From JAMHWF01 sp048500255 (GTDB taxonomy: Bacteria > Pseudomonadota > Gammaproteobacteria > Burkholderiales > Burkholderiaceae_C), in the NCBI GenBank assembly GCA_048500255.1, contig JASNYH010000002.1:1-64000 (forward strand): a DNA stretch of 64,000 bases. Direction: 5' to 3'. Position 1 is the stretch's first letter. Every line of letters begins with the position of its first letter. The translations under genes and the position numbers were made by a program. The notes under the pieces are model-generated. The model did not search any database and was not told the DNA's origin. It worked only from the letters and a program-made list of their open reading frames with translations. Of the stretch, positions 27,620-37,766 are shown piece by piece.

Positions 27620-28894
27620 ATGAACGCCCCTCCAGCAGCGGACGCAATGCGCGTCTTCCTGCCCTGCGCCGCCGGCGTCGAGGCGCTGCTCGAGGCCGAG
27701 GTGCGCGAGCTGCTGCCGGGCGCCGCACTGCGCACCGTGCGCGGCGGCGTCGCGCTCGATGCGGCCGGCGCCGCCGCCGTGATGCGCCTCAATCTGGAAA
27801 GCCGCCTCGCGCAGCGCGTGCTCGTCGTCGTCGCCGACGCGCCGTACCGCCACGAGGACGACGTCTATGCGCTCGCGCGCGGCGTCGACTGGACGCGCTG
27901 GATCACGCCGCGCCAGACGCTGCGCGTCGACACGACGGCGCAGCGCTCGCCGCTGCGCAGCCTCAACTTCGCGACGCTGCGCGTCAAGGACGCCGTCTGC
28001 GACGCGCTGCGCGACGCCCACGGCGAGCGCCCGAGCGTCGACACGCAACGCCCCGACCTGCCGCTCGCGCTGCACCTCGGCCCCGAGCGCGCGACGCTGT
28101 ACGCCGACACTTCGGGCGAGCCCTTGTTCAAGCGCGGCTGGCGCGTCGACAAGGGCGACGCGCCGCTGAAGGAGACGCTGGCCGCCGCGATGCTCGCCGC
28201 CGCCGGCTGGCGCGGGCGCCCCGACGCCGGCGGCGCGCTGCACGACCCGTGCTGCGGCTCGGGCACGATCGCCATCGAGGCGGCGCAGATCGCCTGCGGC
28301 ATCGCGCCGGGGCTGCGCCGGCGCTTCGCCTTCGAGCGCCTGGCGCCGTTCGCCACGCCCGCGCTCGCCGCGCAGTGGCGCCGGATGAAGGCCGACGCCG
28401 AGGCGCGCATAGACGCACCGGCCGTGCCGGTGCATGCCAGCGACGTGGCCTTCCGCATGGTCGACTTCGCGCGCCGCAACGCCGAGCGCGCCGGCGTCGC
28501 GCATGCCATCGAGTTCCACGGCGGCGACGCGCTCGAGCGCCCGGCGCCCGCGCTGCCGCCGGGCATGCCGGGCACGCTGATGCTCAACCCGCCGTATGGC
28601 GAGCGCATCGAGGTGCGCGGCAAGGCGCGCGCTCCGGTGCATGGCGAAGCCAGCCAGCGCGAGGCGCCCGACGACTTCTTCCCGCGCCTGGCGGCGCACT
28701 GGAAGCGCGCCTACACCGGCATGCAGCCCGGCTGGACCGCGTGGATCCTCAGCCCCGACGCCGCGCTGCCGTCGCGACTGCGGCTGAAGGCGACGCGGCG
28801 CGTGCCGCTGTGGAACGGGCCGATCGAGTGCCGGCTGATGCGCTTCGAGCTCGTCGCGGGCGCCGCGCGCGACGTCGCGCCGCGCCCGGCCTGA
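27620..28894 (+). CDS. THUMP-domain class I SAM-dependent RNA methyltransferase (RlmL N-terminal-like)
   Basis: A 424-residue protein. Residues ~10-165 form the THUMP RNA-binding part (VFLPCAAGVEALLEAEV, then HLGPERATLYADTSGEPLFKRGWR). The methyltransferase domain shows LHDPCCGSGTIAIEAA (SAM-binding) and LMLNPPYGERI, the NPPY motif of N-methyltransferases acting on a base amino group. The closest characterised relatives are the N-terminal half of RlmL, which makes m2G2445 in 23S rRNA, and Trm14-type tRNA enzymes. The RlmK half is absent. It begins two bases after rpoN, so it probably belongs to that operon. Confidence 0.9.
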   Translation: MNAPPAADAMRVFLPCAAGVEALLEAEVRELLPGAALRTVRGGVALDAAGAAAVMRLNLESRLAQRVLVVVADAPYRHEDDVYALARGVDWTRWITPRQTLRVDTTAQRSPLRSLNFATLRVKDAVCDALRDAHGERPSVDTQRPDLPLALHLGPERATLYADTSGEPLFKRGWRVDKGDAPLKETLAAAMLAAAGWRGRPDAGGALHDPCCGSGTIAIEAAQIACGIAPGLRRRFAFERLAPFATPALAAQWRRMKADAEARIDAPAVPVHASDVAFRMVDFARRNAERAGVAHAIEFHGGDALERPAPALPPGMPGTLMLNPPYGERIEVRGKARAPVHGEASQREAPDDFFPRLAAHWKRAYTGMQPGWTAWILSPDAALPSRLRLKATRRVPLWNGPIECRLMRFELVAGAARDVAPRPA

Positions 28895-28904
28895 ACGCGC
28901 GCCG

Positions 28905-30092
28905 CTACGCGCCGGCCGGCGCTGCCGCGCGGCCGGCGCGGCGCAGCCGCGCCAGCCAGCCGACGGCTGCGGCGAGCAGCGCCAGCGGCAGCAGCGAGCC
29001 GACGTTCATCCACGTCCAGCCGCCCGTCGTGACGAGCGCCCCCGAGCCGAGCGACGTGAGCGTCATCGTCAGGAACACCCAGAAGTCGATCGCCGCCTGC
29101 GCCGTCGTGCGCTCCTCGGGGCGGTAGGTTTCGGTCGCCAGCGTCGTACCGCCGATGTAGAGGAAGTTCCAGCCGACGCCGAGCGCGAACAGCGCGCCGA
29201 GGAAGTGCATCAGCTCGACGCCGGCCAGCGCGATCGCGACGCAGACGATGTTGAGCACGACGCCGGCGACGAGGATCGGCAGCACGCCCAGACGCTTGAT
29301 CAGTGCGCCGGTGAAGAAGCTCGGCACGAACATGCCGAGCACGTGCCACTCGAGCACGAGCGCGGCATGGCCGAACGGATGCGCATGCTGCGCCATCGCG
29401 ATCGGAGTCGCCGCCATCAGCAGGTTCATCACGCCGTAGCCGAGCGCGCACGCCGCGACGGCGACGACGAAGGTCGGCTGGCGCGCGATCTCGCGCAGGC
29501 TGCGCCCCTGGCCGGCCGGCGCCGGCGGTGGCAGCGGCGGGAAGGCGATCACCGACACGACGGCCAGCGCGACGAGCGCCACAGCGACCAGCGCCGCGTA
29601 AGCGCCGGCGAACGGCGCGCCCGCCAGCGCGTCGCGCGTCGCGTGGGCGAGGTTGGGGCCGGCAACGGCGCCGAGGATGCCGCCGGCCAGCACCCACGAG
29701 ATCGCCCGCTCGCGGTACGCCGGCGTCACCAGCTCCGTCGCGGCGAAGCGGTACAGCCCGGCATTGGCGTTGTAGTAGCCGGCCAGCAGCGTCGCCGCGA
29801 CGAGCAGCCAGAAACTGCCCGCCACTGCCGCCCAGGCGCACAGCGCCGTCGCGACGATGGCGACGACAATGCCGAGCTGGAACGCGCGCCGCCGCCCCCA
29901 GCGCCGCTGGTGGCGCGCGACGATCGGCGTCGCGACGACGCCGCCGGCGACGTAGCCGGCCACCGGCAGCGTCGCCATCCATGGCACGGGCGCGAGCGCC
30001 AGCCCGACCAGACCGTTGATCGCGATGAAGGTGACGTTGTTGGTCAGGAAGAGGCCCTGGCACAGCGTCAGCAGCAGGAGATGGCGGTTCAC
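28905..30092 (-). CDS. Major facilitator superfamily transporter
   Basis: A 395-residue protein with twelve predicted membrane helices. The start is GTG 30092, which overlaps the rsmE stop (GTGA) and has AAGAAGG six bases upstream. The first helix pair carries LLLTLCQGLFLTNNVTFIAING and RRWGRRRAFQLG, the usual basic loop 2-3. A cytoplasmic loop splits the two halves (PPLPPPAPAGQGRSLREIARQ). The substrate is not evident; several relatives are annotated only as MFS. It converges with the RNA methyltransferase gene, leaving ten bases. Confidence 0.88.
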   Translation of the reverse strand: MNRHLLLLTLCQGLFLTNNVTFIAINGLVGLALAPVPWMATLPVAGYVAGGVVATPIVARHQRRWGRRRAFQLGIVVAIVATALCAWAAVAGSFWLLVAATLLAGYYNANAGLYRFAATELVTPAYRERAISWVLAGGILGAVAGPNLAHATRDALAGAPFAGAYAALVAVALVALAVVSVIAFPPLPPPAPAGQGRSLREIARQPTFVVAVAACALGYGVMNLLMAATPIAMAQHAHPFGHAALVLEWHVLGMFVPSFFTGALIKRLGVLPILVAGVVLNIVCVAIALAGVELMHFLGALFALGVGWNFLYIGGTTLATETYRPEERTTAQAAIDFWVFLTMTLTSLGSGALVTTGGWTWMNVGSLLPLALLAAAVGWLARLRRAGRAAAPAGA

Positions 30093-30829
30093 GGCGAGCC
30101 TTCTTGCTGCAGCGCGATCGCCGCCAGCGCCGCCAGCGGCGCCGTGTCGGCGCGCAGCACGCACGCGCCGAGCGACACCGGCTGCCAGCCGCGCGCCAGC
30201 GCGGCGCCGCGCTCGACATCGGCGAAGCCGCCTTCGGGGCCGCTGAGCACGAGCAGTGCGGCGGTGCCACGCGGCGGCGGCGCCCAGCGCGGCGCATCGC
30301 CGGTGTCGAGCAGGCGGCGCGCGGCGCCGGGCGGCGCGCCGTCGTCGGCCAGCCAGTCGGCGAAGGCGCGCACCGGCGCGACGACGGGCACGCGGTTGCG
30401 CCCGCACTGCTCGCAGGCGGCGACGGCGATCGCCTGCCAGTGCGCCGCCTTGCGCTCGGCGCGCTCGCCGGCGACGCGCAGCACCGAGCGCTGCGTCACC
30501 AGCGGCTGGATCGCCGCCGCGCCGAGCTCGGTCGCCTTCTCGACGACCGCGTCCATGCGTTCGTTGGCCGGCATGCCGACGGCCAGCGTGACGGCCACCG
30601 CCAGCTCGCGCTCGACGGCGCGATGCTCGACGAGCTCGGCGCGCACTTCGCGGCGGCCGATCGCAGCGACGCGCGCCGCCCACTCGCCGCCGGTGCCGTC
30701 GAACAGCGTGATCGCGTCGCCCGGCTGCAGCCGCAGCACCTGCGCATGGCGCGCGGCGTCGGCGTCGAGCTCGACCGGGCCGGCCGCGCGCACGAGCGGA
30801 CGGCCGACGTGCAGTCGCGGCGGCGACAT
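30089..30829 (-). CDS. rsmE: 16S rRNA m3U1498 methyltransferase RsmE
   Basis: A 246-residue SPOUT-class methyltransferase. An N-terminal PUA-like part (PRLHVGRPL, HAQVLRLQPGDAITLFDG) precedes the knotted SPOUT fold with MDAVVEKATELGAAAIQPL, ACEQCGRNRVP and LSGPEGGFADVE, the SAM-binding knot. It methylates U1498 in the 30S decoding centre. Its stop overlaps the MFS start, and its ATG lies 17 bases after fadD, so the three form a transcription unit fadD-rsmE-MFS. Confidence 0.95.
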   Translation of the reverse strand: MSPPRLHVGRPLVRAAGPVELDADAARHAQVLRLQPGDAITLFDGTGGEWAARVAAIGRREVRAELVEHRAVERELAVAVTLAVGMPANERMDAVVEKATELGAAAIQPLVTQRSVLRVAGERAERKAAHWQAIAVAACEQCGRNRVPVVAPVRAFADWLADDGAPPGAARRLLDTGDAPRWAPPPRGTAALLVLSGPEGGFADVERGAALARGWQPVSLGACVLRADTAPLAALAAIALQQEGSP

Positions 30830-30846
30830 GGGAGGCGAGCCGCGCG

Positions 30847-32523
30847 CTACTTGGCGGCGTCGCGCAGCTCGCGGCGCAGGATCTTGCCGACCGGCGTCTT
30901 CGGCAGGTCGGCGCGGAACTCGACGACCTTGGGCCGCTTGTAGCCGGTAAGGTTGGCCTCGCAATAGGCGCGCACGTCGTTCTCGGTGACCGACGGATCC
31001 GACTTCACGATGACGAGCTTGACGGCCTCGCCCGACTTGGCGTCGGTCACGCCGACGGCGGCGCATTCGAGCACGCCGTTCATCTGCGTGACGACGTCCT
31101 CGACCTCGTTCGGGTAGACGTTGAAGCCGCCGACGAGGATCATGTCCTTCTTGCGGTCGACGATCTTGAAGTAGCCGCGCTCGTCGACGACGCCGATGTC
31201 GCCGGTGCGGAAGTAGCCGTCGGCCGTCATCACCTTGGCCGTCTCGTCGGGGCGCTGCCAGTAGCCGGCCATCACCTGCGGGCCGCGGATGGCGATCTCG
31301 CCCGGCGTGCCGACGGGGACTTCGCGGCCGTCGTCGTCGAGCAGCATCAGCTCCGTGTTGGGCAGCGGCATGCCGATCGTGCCGCTGTAGGCGGTGGTGT
31401 CGACCGGGTTGCAGCACGCCGACGGCGAGGTCTCCGACAGGCCGTAGCCCTCGCAGATCGGGCAGCCCGTCTTCTCGAGCCAGAGCTTGGCCGTCGCGCT
31501 GCGCACCGCCATGCCGCCGCCGACGGAAATGACGAGGCCGCTCCAGTCGACGTTGCCGAAGTCGGGGTGGTTGGCCAGCGCGTTGAACAGCGTGTCGACG
31601 GCGGGGAAGCTGTGCACCTTGTATTGCGACAGGTCCTTGAGCACCGTCTTGAAGTCGCGCGGATTGGGAACGAGGATGTTGCAGCCGCCCATGCGCATGC
31701 TCAGCATCATGTTGGCCGTGAAGCCGAAGATGTGATAGAGCGGCAGCGCGCACACCGTCAGCACCTGCTCGCCGGCGGCGATCTTCTTCATCGCCGGCTG
31801 ATACCAGGCCTCGGACTGCAGCACGTTGGCGACGAGGTTGCGGTGCAGCAGCACGGCGCCCTTGCTGACGCCCGTCGTGCCGCCGGTGTACTGCAGCACG
31901 GCGATGTCGTTGGCGCCGACGTCGGGCTTGCGGTAGGTCTTGCCGGCGCCCTGCGAGATGGCGTCCATCAGGCGGACCGCGCCGGGCAGCTGGTAGGCCG
32001 GCACCATCTTCTTCACGTGGCGCACGACGTAGTTGACGATCGCCGCCTTGGGAAAGCCCAGCATGTCGCCCAGGCCGGTGACGAGGATGCGCTTGGTCGG
32101 CACCGCCGACAGCACCTGCTGCAGCACGTGGGCGAAGTTCTCGACGATGACGATCGCCTTGGCGCCCGAATCCTTGAGCTGGTGCTCGAGCTCGCGCGGC
32201 GTGTACAGCGGGTTGACGTTGACGACGACGTAGCCCGCGCGCAGCACGGCCGCCACGGCGACCGGATACTGCGGCGTGTTGGGCAGCATGATGGCGACGC
32301 GGTCGCCCTTGTCGAGGCCCAGGCCCTGCAGCCAGGCCGCCAGAGCGCGCGACGCGTCGTCGATCTGGCCGTAGGTGTAGGCCTTGCCCATGTAGCGGTA
32401 GGCCGGCGCGTCGCGATACGTCGCGAAGCTGTGCTCGAGCAGCTCGACGAGCGACTTGTACTGCGCGACGTCGATCTCGGCCGGCACGCCGGCCGGGTAA
32501 TGCTTGAGCCAGGTCTTTTCCAT
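30847..32523 (-). CDS. fadD: Long-chain fatty acid--CoA ligase
   Basis: A 558-residue adenylate-forming enzyme that activates fatty acids to acyl-CoA with ATP. Motifs in order: YTGGTTGVSKGAVLLHRN (AMP binding), the CEGYGLSETSP motif, YFRTGDIGVVDERGYFKIVDRKKDMI, and the catalytic Lys near the end in KTPVGKILRREL. GGAGGGG lies four bases before ATG 32523. Together with malate synthase it fits use of fatty acids. The substrate chain length cannot be fixed from sequence. Confidence 0.95.
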   Translation of the reverse strand: MEKTWLKHYPAGVPAEIDVAQYKSLVELLEHSFATYRDAPAYRYMGKAYTYGQIDDASRALAAWLQGLGLDKGDRVAIMLPNTPQYPVAVAAVLRAGYVVVNVNPLYTPRELEHQLKDSGAKAIVIVENFAHVLQQVLSAVPTKRILVTGLGDMLGFPKAAIVNYVVRHVKKMVPAYQLPGAVRLMDAISQGAGKTYRKPDVGANDIAVLQYTGGTTGVSKGAVLLHRNLVANVLQSEAWYQPAMKKIAAGEQVLTVCALPLYHIFGFTANMMLSMRMGGCNILVPNPRDFKTVLKDLSQYKVHSFPAVDTLFNALANHPDFGNVDWSGLVISVGGGMAVRSATAKLWLEKTGCPICEGYGLSETSPSACCNPVDTTAYSGTIGMPLPNTELMLLDDDGREVPVGTPGEIAIRGPQVMAGYWQRPDETAKVMTADGYFRTGDIGVVDERGYFKIVDRKKDMILVGGFNVYPNEVEDVVTQMNGVLECAAVGVTDAKSGEAVKLVIVKSDPSVTENDVRAYCEANLTGYKRPKVVEFRADLPKTPVGKILRRELRDAAK

Positions 32524-32632
32524 GCTGCCCCTCCCGCGGGCCATTCTGCGCGGCGCCGCAGCGCCGCCGCATCAGGGGATTCGATAGCCGTCGCACGGCT
32601 CCTCGGGGCGGCGCAGACGACGGGCCGCGGGC

Positions 32633-32638
32633 ATCATA
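32633..32638 (-). promoter_or_regulatory. Possible -10 box of the fadD operon
   Basis: TATGAT (5 of 6) on the minus strand lies about 110 bases before fadD in the 191-base gap shared with the divergent NTF2-like gene. The -35 box is not clear. The long leader has an inverted GC-rich part (GCGGCGCCGC). Confidence 0.3.
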
Positions 32639-32714
32639 AGCGCCGTGGCCCGCCGCTGCAGGGCGCACAATCGCCGCCACCGGCCACCACGACGTCGAGC
32701 CGACCCACACGACC

Positions 32715-33365
32715 ATGACCTCGAGCGAACACCTCCATGAACGGCTGACCATCGCCGAAGTCACGCACAACTGGGCCGTCTGGCGCGACGCCGGCGACTG
32801 GGAGCGCTTCGCCACCGTGTGGCACGACGACGGCTGGATGTCGGCGACCTGGTTCCAGGGGCCGGCGCGCAAGTTCATCGAGGTCAGCAAGGCCGGCTTC
32901 GAGCGCGGGTTGTCGATCCTGCACTTTCTCGGCGGCACCAGCGTCGACGTGCGCGGCACGCGCGCCATAGCGCAGACCAAGATGACGATCAGCCAACGCG
33001 CCGATGTCGACGGCGTGCTCGTCGACGTGCTGTGTACCGGCCGCTTCTACGACTTCTTCGAGAAGCGCCCGATCGACGGCGCGCCGCAGTGGCGCATCGT
33101 GCGCCGCCAGCCGATCTACGAGAAGGACCGCATGGACATCGTCGACCCGGCCGCGACGCTGAAGCTCGACGCCGCGCTGCTCGGCCAGTTCCCCGACGGC
33201 TACAGGCACCTGGCCTACCTGCAGTCTCGCGTGGGCTTCAGGGTCAAGCGCGACATGCCGGGGCTCAAGGGCTCCGTCGTGCAGGCGCTCTATGCCCGCG
33301 GCGCGCAGTGGCTGGAAGGCGCGGTGAGCGCCTTCGACGAGCCGCCGATCGAGAGCGGGCTGTAG
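32715..33365 (+). CDS. SnoaL/NTF2-like fold protein
   Basis: A 216-residue protein with an NTF2-like cone: WAVWRDAGDWERFATVWHDDGWM is the typical opening helix and turn, followed by strands HFLGGTSVDVRGTRAIAQTKMTI and VDVLCTGRFYDFFEKR. Related proteins include SnoaL-like polyketide cyclases, dehydratases and ring-hydroxylase small subunits; the residues seen do not fix a reaction. The C-terminal ~60 residues extend beyond the basic fold. It is divergent from fadD and followed by a small exported protein. Its function is unknown. Confidence 0.82.
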   Translation: MTSSEHLHERLTIAEVTHNWAVWRDAGDWERFATVWHDDGWMSATWFQGPARKFIEVSKAGFERGLSILHFLGGTSVDVRGTRAIAQTKMTISQRADVDGVLVDVLCTGRFYDFFEKRPIDGAPQWRIVRRQPIYEKDRMDIVDPAATLKLDAALLGQFPDGYRHLAYLQSRVGFRVKRDMPGLKGSVVQALYARGAQWLEGAVSAFDEPPIESGL

Positions 33366-33445
33366 GGCGCCGCAACTGCTGGACATCGGCTGCGACGCCG
33401 ACTAAGTTCGTCCGAGAACGGACGAAACGAACGAGGAGGTGTCGT

Positions 33446-33877
33446 ATGGATGCGCAACTGCATCGGCGGCGGGCCGTGGGTGCCGTCGGCCTGATCGTGG
33501 GACTGGTGCTCGCCGTCGCCGCGACCTCGGTCGCCGGGCAGACCTGGGAGTACAAGTCCTATCGCAAGACGTCGACGGGGCAGTGGGACAAGGACCGCTA
33601 CGTCACCGGCACGATCTCCGTCGAGGAGAAGGACGGCAAGTCGTGGTTCCGCATGACGGCCGGAAGCCTCGACGTCTGCTATCGCGGCGCGCTGCCCGCC
33701 ACGGTGACGAAGACGGCCGAGACGACCGTCATCGAGGTGGAGCAGGTGGTCGCCGGCTGCGAGCAGTTCCGCTACACGATCCGCAACGACGGCAGCGGCG
33801 GCGTCAAGGAGATCCGGCACGGCGACCGATGGGTCAAGAACCGCTTCGACCACGGGCTGACGCCGGTGGCGAAGTGA
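33446..33877 (+). CDS. Small exported protein of unknown function
   Basis: Not recognised. The 143-residue product has a signal peptide (~8-31, LIVGLVLAVAATSVAGQ), then a beta-rich, Thr/Tyr/Lys-containing domain (TWEYKSYRKTSTGQWDKDRY) with two Cys (78 and 105) that could pair in the periplasm. It carries the best ribosome site in the window, a full AGGAGGT five bases before the ATG, which suggests strong translation. It converges on pntB, 24 bases away. Confidence 0.8.
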   Translation: MDAQLHRRRAVGAVGLIVGLVLAVAATSVAGQTWEYKSYRKTSTGQWDKDRYVTGTISVEEKDGKSWFRMTAGSLDVCYRGALPATVTKTAETTVIEVEQVVAGCEQFRYTIRNDGSGGVKEIRHGDRWVKNRFDHGLTPVAK

Positions 33878-33901
33878 TCGCCGCCGGCGCTCGCCGTCAC
33901 T

Positions 33902-35325
<1,424 letters not shown>

Positions 35326-35326
<1 letters not shown>

Positions 35327-35646
35327 CACTGCTTCCCCTCGATCTGCTTGGCCGGGCGTTCCTTCTTCTTGAACATCTCGAGCATGCGCCGCGTGACGAG
35401 GAAGCCGCCGAAGATGTTGACGGCGGCCAGCGCGACGGCCAGCACGCCCATCGACTTGCCGAGCACCGTCTCGGTGAGCGCGGCGGCGAGCATCGCGCCG
35501 ACGATGACGATCGCCGAGATGGCGTTGGTCACCGCCATCAGCGGCGTGTGCAGCGCCGGCGTCACGGTCCAGACGACGTGGTAGCCGACGTAGATCGCGA
35601 GCACGAAGATGATCAGGTTGATGATGGTGGGGCTGACGAAGTCCAT
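35326..35646 (-). CDS. pntAB: NAD(P) transhydrogenase subunit alpha, part 2 (membrane segment)
   Basis: A 106-residue membrane protein with three helices (~8-26, 38-58, 66-86: LIIFVLAIYVGYHVV, AISAIVIVGAMLAAAL, GVLAVALAAVNIFGGFLV) and a Lys-rich tail. In organisms with a split alpha subunit this is the separate dII part of PntA. It sits between panD and pntB; panD ends 16 bases upstream. Confidence 0.95.
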
Positions 35647-35662
35647 CGCCGGGGTCTCCCGT

Positions 35663-36028
35663 TCAGAGTTTCTTGATTTCCTTGACGCGGTTGCTCTCGT
35701 CGAGCAGCACGATGCGCGGCTTCCAGACGTTGGCCTCTTCCAGCGTCATCGGTGCGTAGGTGCAGATGATCAGCAGGTCGCCGACGTGCGCCTTGCGCGC
35801 CGCCGCGCCGTTGAGCGAGATCGCGCCCGAGCCGCGCGGCGCCTTGATGATGTAGGTCGAGAAGCGCTCGCCGTTCTGCACGTTGTAGAGGTCGATCTGC
35901 TCGTACTCGCGCATGTCGGCGGCGTCGAGCAGGTCTTCGTCGATGCCGCACGAGCCCTCGTAGTGCAGGTCGGCCTCGGTCACCGTCGCGCGATGCAGTT
36001 TCGCGCGCAGCATCATCCGCGTGTTCAT
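35663..36028 (-). CDS. panD: Aspartate 1-decarboxylase (PanD)
   Basis: A 121-residue pyruvoyl enzyme that makes beta-alanine for pantothenate and CoA. The proenzyme should self-cleave between Gly25 and Ser26 (LHYEGSCG), making the pyruvoyl group from Ser26. Lys10, Tyr59 (STYIIK) and the AAARKAHVGDLLI stretch fit the family. Its ATG overlaps the pntAA stop (ATGA) and pntAB follows by 16 bases, so panD is built into the transhydrogenase operon, an unusual place for it. Confidence 0.96.
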   Translation of the reverse strand: MNTRMMLRAKLHRATVTEADLHYEGSCGIDEDLLDAADMREYEQIDLYNVQNGERFSTYIIKAPRGSGAISLNGAAARKAHVGDLLIICTYAPMTLEEANVWKPRIVLLDESNRVKEIKKL

Positions 36029-37143
36029 GCGGCCCTCTTGACCTCGCCGCCCTGGGCCATCAGGCAGGCCGCGACGATGTCGTCGTCCATCGGCACCTGG
36101 AACGTGCCTTCCTTGGTGATGACGAGCTTGAGGAAGTCGAGCACGTTGCGGGCATAGAGCGCGCTCGCGTCGGCCGCGACGAGCGCCGCCAGGTTGGTCT
36201 CGCCGACGATCGTGACGCCGTGCTTGACCACCGTCTTGCCGGCCTCGGTGAGCGGGCAGTTGCCGCCCTGCGGCGCCGCCATGTCGACGATCACGCTGCC
36301 CGGCTTCATCGCCTTGACCATCTCTTCCGTGACGAGCACCGGCGCGGCGCGGCCCGGGATCAGCGCCGTCGTGACGACGATGTCGGCGGCCGCGACGCGC
36401 TTGGCGACCTCGACCTTCTGGCGGTCGAGCCAGCTCTGCGGCATCGGCCGCGCATAGCCGCCGACGCCTTCGGCCGCTTCCTTTTCCTCGGCGGTCTCGT
36501 AAGGCACGTCGATGAACTTGGCGCCCAGCGACTCGACCTGCTCCTTCACGCTCGGCCGCACGTCGCTCGCCTCGATGACGGCGCCGAGCCGCTTGGCCGT
36601 CGCGATCGCCTGCAGCCCGGCGACGCCGACGCCGAGGATGACGACGCGCGCCGCCTTCACGGTGCCGGCGGCCGTCATCAGCATCGGGAAGATGCGCTGG
36701 TAGCGGTCGGCCCCGATCATCACGGCCTTGTAGCCCGCGAGGTTGGCCTGCGACGACAGCACGTCCATGCTTTGCGCGCGCGTCGTGCGCGGCGCCGCCT
36801 CGAGGGCGAACGCCGTCAGGCCGGCGCCGGCCATCGCCTGCAGGCCCTCGCGGTCGAACGGGTTGAGCATGCCCACGAGCGCCGTGCCCGGCTTCATCAG
36901 GCCGAGTTCGTCGCGCTGCGGCGCGCGCACCTTGAGCACCAGTTCGGCGGCGAAGGCGCCGGCGCGGTCGACGATCTCGGCACCGACGGCGGCGTACGCT
37001 GCGTCCGTCACGCTGGCCGCGACGCCGGCGCCGGACTGCACGCGCACGACATGGCCTTGCGCCTTGAGCTTCTTGACGGTCTCGGGCGTCGCGGCGACGC
37101 GCGTCTCTCCCGCCACCGTTTCGAGCGGCACGCCGATCAGCAT
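36025..37143 (-). CDS. pntAA: NAD(P) transhydrogenase subunit alpha, part 1 (NAD-binding)
   Basis: A 372-residue soluble dI domain that binds NAD(H). It resembles alanine dehydrogenase: MLIGVPLETVAGETRVAATPETV at the start, ARVVILGVGVAGLQAIATAKRLGA (Rossmann motif ~165-190), RPMPQSWLD, and VDMAAPQGGNCPLT. GGAG lies six bases before the ATG. It leads the operon pntAA-panD-pntAB-pntB. The 128-base gap to the divergent nudJ has an AT-rich stretch (around 37165-37190) that may hold its promoter. Confidence 0.97.
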   Translation of the reverse strand: MLIGVPLETVAGETRVAATPETVKKLKAQGHVVRVQSGAGVAASVTDAAYAAVGAEIVDRAGAFAAELVLKVRAPQRDELGLMKPGTALVGMLNPFDREGLQAMAGAGLTAFALEAAPRTTRAQSMDVLSSQANLAGYKAVMIGADRYQRIFPMLMTAAGTVKAARVVILGVGVAGLQAIATAKRLGAVIEASDVRPSVKEQVESLGAKFIDVPYETAEEKEAAEGVGGYARPMPQSWLDRQKVEVAKRVAAADIVVTTALIPGRAAPVLVTEEMVKAMKPGSVIVDMAAPQGGNCPLTEAGKTVVKHGVTIVGETNLAALVAADASALYARNVLDFLKLVITKEGTFQVPMDDDIVAACLMAQGGEVKRAA

Positions 37144-37271
37144 CGGGGTCTCCTCACTGAAGGTATGTTTGTATGCCGTACAGCTTACACAACCTTCGCG
37201 GCTGTCCGGACGCTGGCCTCAAGCCTAAGGCCGACAATCGGGTCTTCGCCTTGAACTCGGTCAATTCCGAC

Positions 37272-37766
37272 ATGCAGCCTTCACGCTGGACACCGAGCGT
37301 CACCGTCGCCGCCATCATCGAACGCGACGGCCGCTACCTGCTCGTCGAGGAGCACACGCCCGAGGGGCTGAAGCTCAACAATCCGGCCGGCCACCTCGAC
37401 CCCGGCGAGTCGCCGGCCGACGGCGCGGCACGCGAGGCGCTCGAGGAGACGGCGCGCCGCTTCACGCCGGAGCGGCTGGTGGGCGTCTATCTGTCGCGCT
37501 TTCGCCGGCCGGCGACGGGCGAGGACGTGACCTACCTGCGCCTCGCGTTCGCCGGCGCAGTGAGCGAGCCCGAGCCGGCACGCGCGCTCGACGAAGGCAT
37601 CGTGCGCACGCTGTGGCTCACGCTCGACGAGGTGCGCGCGAGCCGCGCGCGCCACCGCAGCGCGCTCGTCCTGCGCTGCATCGAGGACCACGCGGCCGGC
37701 CGCAGCCTGCCGCTCGACGCCGTCTACACCGACGCCAGCGTGACCTCGCCCGTCGTCTTCGAATGA
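37272..37766 (+). CDS. nudJ: NUDIX hydrolase (NudJ-like phosphatase)
   Basis: A 164-residue NUDIX protein. The NUDIX box is GHLDPGESPADGAAREALEE, matching Gx5Ex7RE-x2-EE. NudJ of E. coli removes phosphate from thiamine and other pyrophosphates. The gene overlaps mnmA by four bases (ATGA), the same neighbour as E. coli nudJ-mnmA, which supports the name. ATG 37272 is taken; a frame reaching back to 37173 would add 33 residues of unlikely sequence. There is no clear ribosome site. Confidence 0.9.
   Translation: MQPSRWTPSVTVAAIIERDGRYLLVEEHTPEGLKLNNPAGHLDPGESPADGAAREALEETARRFTPERLVGVYLSRFRRPATGEDVTYLRLAFAGAVSEPEPARALDEGIVRTLWLTLDEVRASRARHRSALVLRCIEDHAAGRSLPLDAVYTDASVTSPVVFE

Noticed and set aside
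25161..27728. An 855-codon minus-strand frame antisense to lptB and rpoN
   Set aside because: Shadow frame with Leu/Arg/Asp repeats, no start signal, and both sense genes are complete.
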